A DNA stretch of 6,566 nucleotides from Patescibacteria group bacterium (GTDB lineage: Bacteria; Patescibacteriota; Minisyncoccia; Portnoybacterales; UBA2143). The notes beneath the pieces were generated by a model. It worked only from the letters and a program-made list of their open reading frames with translations, was not told the DNA's origin and searched no databases. Below, one piece after another: positions 1 to 4,767 of this stretch; the first letter of the stretch is position 1, and each line of letters starts with the position of its first letter. Made by a program: the position numbers and the translations under genes. Where the stretch lies: positions 1-6,566 of the forward strand of contig JAHJUH010000004.1 in assembly GCA_018829245.1 (NCBI GenBank). Reading direction: 5' to 3'.

Positions 1-2442
1 TTAAACACATGCTACTGAAGCTACTTTGTCTCCTTTTCTCATCCGCATAATCCTAATGCCCTGAGTAGCTCGACCTAAGCAAGAAATATCTTTAAGTTTG
101 GTTTTGATTACTTGTCCTTTTTTAGAAATAGCAATCAGATTCTCTGTTTCATCATCTAATATTTGACTGGCAATAATATTTCCTGTCTTTTCATTAATTT
201 TAGCTGTTTTAATTCCTATCCCGCCTCTTTTTTGTATTTTGTAATGTTTTAAATCAGTTCTTTTACCATAACCATTTTCAGTCAATACTAATATTTTTAA
301 ATTTTTCTTTTCTACTTCTTTCTTAATTATTCCCATTCTAACTAACTTATCATCTTTTCTTAAATTAATTCCTTTTACTCCGGATGCTGATCGTCCCATT
401 GATCTAACATCGCTTTCTTTAAATCTAATGCTTTGTCCATGAGCTGTTACTAAAATGATTTCATCTTCTCCAGAAGCAAGTTTAGCCCATTCTAATTTAT
501 CATCTTTTTTAAGATTAATAGCTATTAATCCGCTTCTTCGAACATTAACAAAGTCCTCCATTTTTGTTCTTTTAATTATACCATTTTGAGTTGCCATAAC
601 CAAATACTTAGTCTGATTATTTTTATTAACATTAAGAATAGCGGTAATTTTTTCTTGAGGGCCTAGTTGTAGGATATTGACAATTGCTTGTCCTCTTGCT
701 ATTCGGTTTGCTTCAGGAAATTCATAGGCCTTAGCTTGAAAGACGCGTCCCTTATTAGTGAAAAATAAGATACCATCATGAGTTGAAGCTGGTAAAAAGT
801 GACCCACTGCGTCTTCTTCTCTTGGAGTAATGCCAATACTTCCCTTACCGCCTCTTTTTTGAGACCGATAAGCTTGTGGATTAACTCTTTTAATATAACC
901 GCCTTGAGTTAGGATAATAATGCACCCTTCTTCAGGAACTAATGATTCATCGCTTAATTGGCCAACTGAACGGCTGAAAACTTTAGTTCTTCGTTCATCA
1001 GCATATTTTTTCTTTAATTCCTTAAGTTCATTCTTAATTACTATTAAAATTTTCTTAGGGCTTTTAAGTAATATTTCTAATTCTTTAATTAATTTTTTCT
1101 TTTCCTTTAATTCATCTTTGATTTTCTTTTGTTCTAATCCAGCTAATGTCTGTAATTTCATTTCTAATATGGCTGTAGATTGGCGATCGCTAAGCTTAAA
1201 CTTTTTCATCAAGTTTTTATGAGCTTCTTCGCGAGTAGGAGATTTTTTAATAATATTAATAACTGCATCAATATTATTAAGAGCTTTGTTTAATCCTTCT
1301 AAAATATGAGCTCTTTCTTTAGCCTGCTTTAATTCAAACTTAGTTTTCCGAACAACTACTTCTTGGCGATGTTTAATATATTCTTCTAAAAAACCAACCA
1401 AAGATAAAACTTGTGGTTGAATGCCATTAACCAAGGCCAGCATATTCATATGAAAACTTTTTTGTAAATCAGTCAGCTTAAAAAGCTGATTAAGAATCTT
1501 TTTAGGATAAGCGTCTTTTTTTAATTCAATAACAACTCTAACACCTTCTTTATCTGATTCATCTCTAAGATCCCTTATTCCTTGAATTTTCTTATCTTTA
1601 ACCAAATCAGCTATTTTAATAATCAAAGCTGCCTTATTAACCCCGTAAACCATTTCATTAACAATAATATTAAATCTTTTTCCGCCTTTAGCAGATATTT
1701 CAACAATCTCTGTTTTAGCCCGTATAACAATAGAACCCTTGCCAGAACTATATGCCTGAATCATTCCTTTACGATCATAAATCTCTCCTCCAGTAGGAAA
1801 ATCAGGACCTTTAACAAATTCAAAAAGATCTTTTACAGTTGCCTTGGGATGATCAGCTAGATAAATAGTCGCATCAATTATTTCGCCTAAATTATGAGGT
1901 GGAATATTAGTAGCCATTCCCACCGCAATACCAAAAGTACCATTTAAAAGCAGTTGAGGCAGCTTGCTTGGCAAAACAGTTGGTTCTTGACGAGTGCCAT
2001 CATAATTATCAATCCAATCTACTGTTTCTTTTTCAATATCAAAAAGCATTTCTTCGGCTATTTTAGACATTTTTGCTTCAGAATATCTCATCGCAGCTGC
2101 AGCATCCCCATCCATTGATCCAAAATTCCCCTGTCCATCAACTAATGGATACCTTAAAGAAAAATCTTGAGCCATTCTAACCATCGAATCATAGACAGCT
2201 GTATCTCCATGTGGATGATATTTTCCTAAACATTCGCCCACAATCATAGCTGACTTCCTATATCTAGCACTGCTACTCAATCCAAGCTTATGCATGGCAT
2301 ACAAAATACGGCGATGGACTGGTTTTAATCCATCACGAACATCTGGTAAAGCCCGACCAATAATTACGCTCATAGCGTAATCTAAATAGGACTCTTCCAT
2401 TTCCTTGGTAATTGAACGTTTTTTAATCTGGCCTATTTCCAT
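1..2442 (-). CDS. gyrA: DNA gyrase subunit A
   Basis: This is the breakage-reunion subunit of DNA gyrase, the cytoplasmic A2B2 type II topoisomerase that introduces negative supercoils with GyrB. Counting from the ATG at 2442 (813 aa), the N-terminal part has the family signature SYLDYAMSVIIGRALPDVRD, then HPHGDTAVYD (residues 76-85) and the catalytic Tyr120 in AAMRYSE (codon 2083-2085), next to Arg119. A lysine-rich coiled-coil region lies near 365-490. The C-terminal beta-pinwheel starts near 500 and carries the GyrA box QKRGGKG (528-534), which favours GyrA over ParC; a related QKRGGIG lies at 737-743. Length is normal and the gene is complete. An in-frame TTG at 2448 would add two residues; the ATG is preferred because TTG is a rarer start and neither has a Shine-Dalgarno sequence. 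It is the third gene of the minus-strand operon, 9 bases after the membrane-protein gene. Confidence 0.97.
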   Translation of the reverse strand: MEIGQIKKRSITKEMEESYLDYAMSVIIGRALPDVRDGLKPVHRRILYAMHKLGLSSSARYRKSAMIVGECLGKYHPHGDTAVYDSMVRMAQDFSLRYPLVDGQGNFGSMDGDAAAAMRYSEAKMSKIAEEMLFDIEKETVDWIDNYDGTRQEPTVLPSKLPQLLLNGTFGIAVGMATNIPPHNLGEIIDATIYLADHPKATVKDLFEFVKGPDFPTGGEIYDRKGMIQAYSSGKGSIVIRAKTEIVEISAKGGKRFNIIVNEMVYGVNKAALIIKIADLVKDKKIQGIRDLRDESDKEGVRVVIELKKDAYPKKILNQLFKLTDLQKSFHMNMLALVNGIQPQVLSLVGFLEEYIKHRQEVVVRKTKFELKQAKERAHILEGLNKALNNIDAVINIIKKSPTREEAHKNLMKKFKLSDRQSTAILEMKLQTLAGLEQKKIKDELKEKKKLIKELEILLKSPKKILIVIKNELKELKKKYADERRTKVFSRSVGQLSDESLVPEEGCIIILTQGGYIKRVNPQAYRSQKRGGKGSIGITPREEDAVGHFLPASTHDGILFFTNKGRVFQAKAYEFPEANRIARGQAIVNILQLGPQEKITAILNVNKNNQTKYLVMATQNGIIKRTKMEDFVNVRRSGLIAINLKKDDKLEWAKLASGEDEIILVTAHGQSIRFKESDVRSMGRSASGVKGINLRKDDKLVRMGIIKKEVEKKNLKILVLTENGYGKRTDLKHYKIQKRGGIGIKTAKINEKTGNIIASQILDDETENLIAISKKGQVIKTKLKDISCLGRATQGIRIMRMRKGDKVASVACV

Positions 2443-2451
2443 ATACAAATT

Positions 2452-2829
2452 TTAATCACTTAATGGTAATTTATTTGGTTTAACTCTTTTTGTTTTTATA
2501 AAAATGTTTTCTGATTCATTTAATTCACTTGGAGTTTCTAATTGTTCTAACTCTTCATCTAATCCTTTTTCAAAAAAAACACTAACGCTATCCTTAATTG
2601 CTTCTTTTAATGAAGGGATTTCTTTTTTAGCTCTTTCTAATGATTGATTAATTTCTCCGCTAATACTTGCTTTCTGATTTTCATTTGATAAGGTATTGTC
2701 ATAATTAAAAGAAACTACCCAAAGAGAAATAATAATTAACATACAAACAAAGACAGACATCCATAAAATCTGAACACGAATATGGCGGGGCTTCTGCTGA
2801 ATTTTTTCTATAAAATTAATTAAAGACAT
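2452..2829 (-). CDS. Small single-pass membrane protein, function unknown
   Basis: I do not recognise a named family. The 125-aa product has a basic N-terminal stretch (EKIQQKPRHIR, residues 8-18), one hydrophobic helix (about 20-41, with the core LIIISLWVV) and a polar tail rich in Glu, Ser, Asn and Lys (42-125). The positive-inside rule predicts the N-terminus in the cytoplasm and the tail outside. Residues 60-100 (SLERAKKEIPSLKEAIKD onward) look helical, possibly coiled. There are no cysteines outside the helix, no lipobox and no catalytic motif. It begins with ATG 2 bases after the hydrolase stop and ends 9 bases before gyrA, so it is almost certainly co-transcribed with both. No Shine-Dalgarno sequence precedes it, which suggests translational coupling. 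Short proteins of this layout (basic N-terminus, IRxxILW-type helix start) are, as I recall, frequent in Parcubacteria. The gene is well supported; any role is unknown. Confidence 0.85.
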   Translation of the reverse strand: MSLINFIEKIQQKPRHIRVQILWMSVFVCMLIIISLWVVSFNYDNTLSNENQKASISGEINQSLERAKKEIPSLKEAIKDSVSVFFEKGLDEELEQLETPSELNESENIFIKTKRVKPNKLPLSD

Positions 2830-2831
2830 TT

Positions 2832-3476
2832 TTATAATTTAAACACTACTACTTCCATTTCCTTACTGTCTAAATCTTTTCTTTTAATAGTTAATTTATC
2901 AACTGGCGGCTTGCCATTTAATCCCATTTCTTTTAAAAAATCCTTGACATCAGCCAGATTAATTTTTAATCCAGGTAATTTATAGTGCATGGGAATTATT
3001 ACATTTGGCTCAAGTTGCTTTGTTATTTTAAATGCTTCTTTTGCCCCAATAGTATAGGTTCCGCCCACTGGAATCATCAAAATATCTACCTGGCCAATTT
3101 TTTCTAATTGTTTATCAGTTAACTTTTCTTGTCCAAAATCACCCAAATGACAAATTCTAATTTTATCCATCTTTATTAAATAAATAGTGTTTGTTCCTCT
3201 TTCTTTTCCTTTTTTATCATCATGAAAACTAGAACAGCCAAGAATGCTAATTCCTTTAACTTCATATTCACCAGGGCTGTTAATAATGAAGGGATTACCT
3301 GTAATTGTTTTAATATTATTATAATCATGATGATCATGAGAAACAACTACAATATCAACATTGCCGCGTGGCGGATTCAAGCCAATTTTTTTATCAAAAG
3401 GATCTGTAATAATAGTTAAATGGCCTCCTTGATTAGCAATTTTAAAACAAGAATGGCCATACCAAGATATTGTCAT
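2832..3476 (-). CDS. MBL-fold (UlaG-like, COG2220) metal-dependent hydrolase
   Basis: This is a 214-aa cytoplasmic protein of the metallo-beta-lactamase superfamily, of the short UlaG/UPF0173-like kind. It opens with WYGHSCFKI (residues 5-13, His8), then TDPFD (24-28), the metal-binding loop SHDHHDYNN (46-54), SPGEYEV (67-73), CHLGDFG (109-115, His110 and Asp113), IPVGGTYT (135-142) and IPMHYKLPG (161-169, His164). These follow the usual motif order and the length is typical. One feature is odd: the canonical HxHxDH motif reads His47-Asp-His49-His-Asp51-Tyr52, so the last His is Tyr. The substrate is unknown; relatives are annotated only as Zn-dependent hydrolases, and UlaG itself is an L-ascorbate-6-phosphate lactonase, a role that cannot be transferred here. 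It is the first gene of the operon with gyrA. The ATG is preceded by ACGGGGT, which is contributed by the adjoining inverted-repeat element. Confidence 0.9.
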   Translation of the reverse strand: MTISWYGHSCFKIANQGGHLTIITDPFDKKIGLNPPRGNVDIVVVSHDHHDYNNIKTITGNPFIINSPGEYEVKGISILGCSSFHDDKKGKERGTNTIYLIKMDKIRICHLGDFGQEKLTDKQLEKIGQVDILMIPVGGTYTIGAKEAFKITKQLEPNVIIPMHYKLPGLKINLADVKDFLKEMGLNGKPPVDKLTIKRKDLDSKEMEVVVFKL

Positions 3477-3477
3477 A

Positions 3478-3609
3478 CCCCGTAGAAGAATTTTGAATGT
3501 TAAAACTAATAAACATCTTAATATCCAAAACTCTCTTTATTTACATTATTTGTTCTTTTGCCCCGTTCTTCTTTCCGCCAGAGGCGGATTTCAAAATTTC
3601 TCTACGGGG
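3478..3609. mobile_element. MITE-like 132-bp inverted-repeat element
   Basis: The outer ends are inverted repeats: CCCCGTAGAAGAATTTTGAA at 3478-3497 and, on the other strand of 3590-3609, the same 20 bases except for a swapped AG/GA pair at positions 10-11 (18/20 match). A direct CATA lies immediately outside each end (3474-3477 and 3610-3613), which resembles a 4-bp target-site duplication. The interior is AT-rich on the left and contains a GC-rich hairpin on the right. No transposase is encoded, so if mobile it would be non-autonomous. Removing the element and one CATA restores the 10-bp palindrome GTCATATGAC. An alternative is a local inverted duplication, because short flanking TATGAC sequences also match outward from both arms. 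Similar GCC/GGC hairpins are, as I recall, dispersed in Parcubacterial genomes. The repeat structure is directly visible; mobility is inferred. Confidence 0.6.
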
Positions 3610-3612
3610 CAT
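3541..3612 (-). CDS. Possible 23-codon upstream ORF in the operon leader
   Basis: On the minus strand an ATG at 3612-3610 opens a 23-codon frame that begins MPRREILKSASGG and ends with TAA at 3543-3541. It runs through the GC-rich hairpin. The ATG lies only about 2 bases from the predicted transcription start at 3614, so it is placed for leaderless initiation. The peptide is basic (Lys and Arg rich), resembles no family I know and has no reason to be conserved. It is listed because its position, not its sequence, could matter: ribosomes starting here would unfold the hairpin before reaching the hydrolase start. It may well be a chance frame. Confidence 0.25.
   Translation of the reverse strand: MPRREILKSASGGKKNGAKEQIM
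3560..3610. repeat. Nested GC-rich hairpin inside the element
   Basis: An outer stem of 7 bp pairs GCCCCGT (3560-3566) with ACGGGGC (3604-3610). Inside it, TCCGCC-AGA-GGCGGA (3574-3588) forms a perfect 6-bp stem with a 3-base loop. This is the only notably GC-rich stretch in an AT-rich intergenic region. No T-run follows on either strand (plus continues ATATGAC, minus continues AAAAGAAC) and it sits between divergent promoters, so an intrinsic terminator is unlikely. In the minus-strand transcript it would lie at the very 5' end and could stabilise the RNA or act on translation. Confidence 0.7.
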
Positions 3613-3620
3613 ATGACTTT

Positions 3621-3649
3621 ATTCTATCACATCTTCATACTATTGCCAA
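3621..3649 (-). promoter_or_regulatory. Predicted promoter of the hydrolase-membrane protein-gyrA operon
   Basis: Read on the minus strand: -35 TTGGCA (3649-3644, 5/6 to consensus), a 17-base spacer, and -10 TAGAAT (3626-3621, 5/6) preceded by TGA, which gives an extended -10 (TGn). The predicted start is near A3614. The -35 overlaps the divergent promoter's -35 by five bases. In the present sequence about 138 nt of leader, almost all of it the inverted-repeat element, separate this start from the hydrolase ATG; a closer ATG lies at 3612. Confidence 0.65.
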
Positions 3650-3671
3650 GTTTAAAATCTTCAGCTATACT
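3643..3671 (+). promoter_or_regulatory. Predicted promoter of the S1-ftsH operon
   Basis: -35 TTGCCA (3643-3648, 5/6 to consensus), a 17-base spacer and -10 TATACT (3666-3671, 5/6). The predicted start falls at 3678-3679, exactly on the ATG at 3679, so the message would be leaderless, or would have a 33-nt leader if the ATG at 3712 is used. This promoter lies inside any longer reading of the S1 ORF and therefore argues against starts at 3493 (TTG) or 3613 (ATG). Confidence 0.68.
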
Positions 3672-3678
3672 GTGTTTT

Positions 3679-4767
3679 ATGACTAATAAAAACGAAAGAA
3701 AAACAAACATTATGAAGGATCTTATTATTAAAAAGAAGAAAACTCCTCTTTTGCCTCAAGTTGGAGATATTATTGAAGGACGGATTATTAAAATAAGCAA
3801 AAATGAACTTATTTTGGAATTAGGCCCTATTGGAACAGGAATTATTTACGGTGCTGAATTAAGAGAAAACAAAGATATGATTAAAAATCTAAAAATAGGG
3901 GAAACAATTTCTGCTTTGGTTTTAGATCAAGAAAACGATGATGGATATACTGAACTTTCTTTTAAAGAAGCTAATTTAGAAAAAACATGGAATGATCTTA
4001 GAACAAAAAAAGAAGAAGGTGAACAAGTAAATGTTAAAGTAATTGAAGCTAATCGCGGAGGACTGGTTATTAGATTATCAAATATTATTGGCTTTTTACC
4101 AGTTTCTCAATTATCTTCTGAAAACTATCCCCGGGTAGAAGGCGGAGATAAAAATAAAATTCTCAAACATCTTAATGATTTTATTGGAAAAGAAATCAAA
4201 GTTAAAATTATTAGCTTGGATAAAAAAACAGAAAAATTGGTTGTTTCTGAAAAAGCTCTTCAAGAAAAAGAAATGAAAGAAAGTTTAAATAAATACAAAA
4301 AAGGAGATATTATTGAAGGAACAGTTACTGCTTTAACTGATTTTGGCGCTTTTATCAAATTTAATGATAATTTAGAAGGATTAGTTCATATTTCTGAATT
4401 AGCTTGGCAAATTATTGATCATCCTAGTCAAATTCTTAAAGAAAATGAAAAAACAAAAGTCCAGATTATTGATATTCAGAATGGACAAGTATCTCTCTCT
4501 TTAAGAGCACTTAAAAAAGATCCTTGGGAAAATATTGAAAAGAAGTATAAAAATAATCAAATAGTTAAAGCTAAAGTAATTAAATTCAACCCTTCAGGCG
4601 TTTTTGTTGAAATAGATAAAGGAATCAATGGATTAGTTCATTTTTCAGAATTTTCTAAAGAAAATAAGCAAATGGAAGATGTCTTAGAAATAGGTAAATC
4701 TTATAATTTTAAAATTCTATCTTTATCTTCAGCAATGCATAAAATGTCTTTAGGATTAAATAATTAA
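3679..4767 (+). CDS. rpsA: Four-domain S1 RNA-binding protein, probable ribosomal protein bS1
   Basis: The product (362 aa) is built of S1-type OB-fold RNA-binding repeats after a short basic N-terminus. Counting from the ATG at 3679, the repeats are at about 28-97 (VGDIIEGRIIKISKNELIL), 115-192, 208-277 (the most canonical: GDIIEGTVTALTDFGAFIKF, then LEGLVHISEL) and 294-360 (KAKVIKFNPSGVFVEID, then INGLVHFSE). Four repeats and this length fit the short bS1 form rather than the six-domain E. coli protein; bS1 helps bind mRNA to the 30S subunit. A non-ribosomal S1 regulator cannot be excluded. Start choice: the frame stays open upstream to 3493, but that part is Cys/Phe/His-rich, crosses the repeat element and precedes the promoter. 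ATG 3679 sits at the predicted transcription start; ATG 3712 (351 aa) is the alternative. The stop overlaps the ftsH start by one base. Confidence 0.88.
   Translation: MTNKNERKTNIMKDLIIKKKKTPLLPQVGDIIEGRIIKISKNELILELGPIGTGIIYGAELRENKDMIKNLKIGETISALVLDQENDDGYTELSFKEANLEKTWNDLRTKKEEGEQVNVKVIEANRGGLVIRLSNIIGFLPVSQLSSENYPRVEGGDKNKILKHLNDFIGKEIKVKIISLDKKTEKLVVSEKALQEKEMKESLNKYKKGDIIEGTVTALTDFGAFIKFNDNLEGLVHISELAWQIIDHPSQILKENEKTKVQIIDIQNGQVSLSLRALKKDPWENIEKKYKNNQIVKAKVIKFNPSGVFVEIDKGINGLVHFSEFSKENKQMEDVLEIGKSYNFKILSLSSAMHKMSLGLNN

Noticed and set aside
739..870. Two QKRGG motifs in GyrA as a sign of a fused or duplicated C-terminal domain
   Set aside because: A second RGG-type motif is usual in a later blade of the GyrA beta-pinwheel, and the total length is normal.
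920..1222. Plus-strand open frame of 100 codons inside gyrA
   Set aside because: It is antisense to the conserved GyrA reading frame and its Phe/Ser/Asn-rich product is what AT-rich antisense gives.
1582..1860. Plus-strand open frame of 92 codons inside gyrA
   Set aside because: Antisense shadow of gyrA with no recognisable domain or start signal.
3222..3419. Plus-strand open frame of 65 codons inside the hydrolase gene
   Set aside because: It overlaps the conserved metal-binding region on the opposite strand, and its low-complexity Ile/Asn/Met product is a shadow.
3478..3609. The repeat as part of a CRISPR array or a phage attachment site
   Set aside because: There is only one inverted pair, no regularly spaced direct repeats, no cas genes and no integrase or tRNA nearby.
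3560..3610. GC-rich hairpin as an intrinsic terminator
   Set aside because: There is no T-run after it on either strand, and it lies between divergent gene starts, where no transcript ends.
3493..3678. N-terminal extension of the S1 protein from a TTG at 3493 or an ATG at 3613
   Set aside because: The extra residues are rich in Cys, Phe, His and Tyr, unlike the Lys/Glu-rich rest; the stretch runs through the repeat element, and the predicted promoter (3643-3671) lies downstream of both starts.
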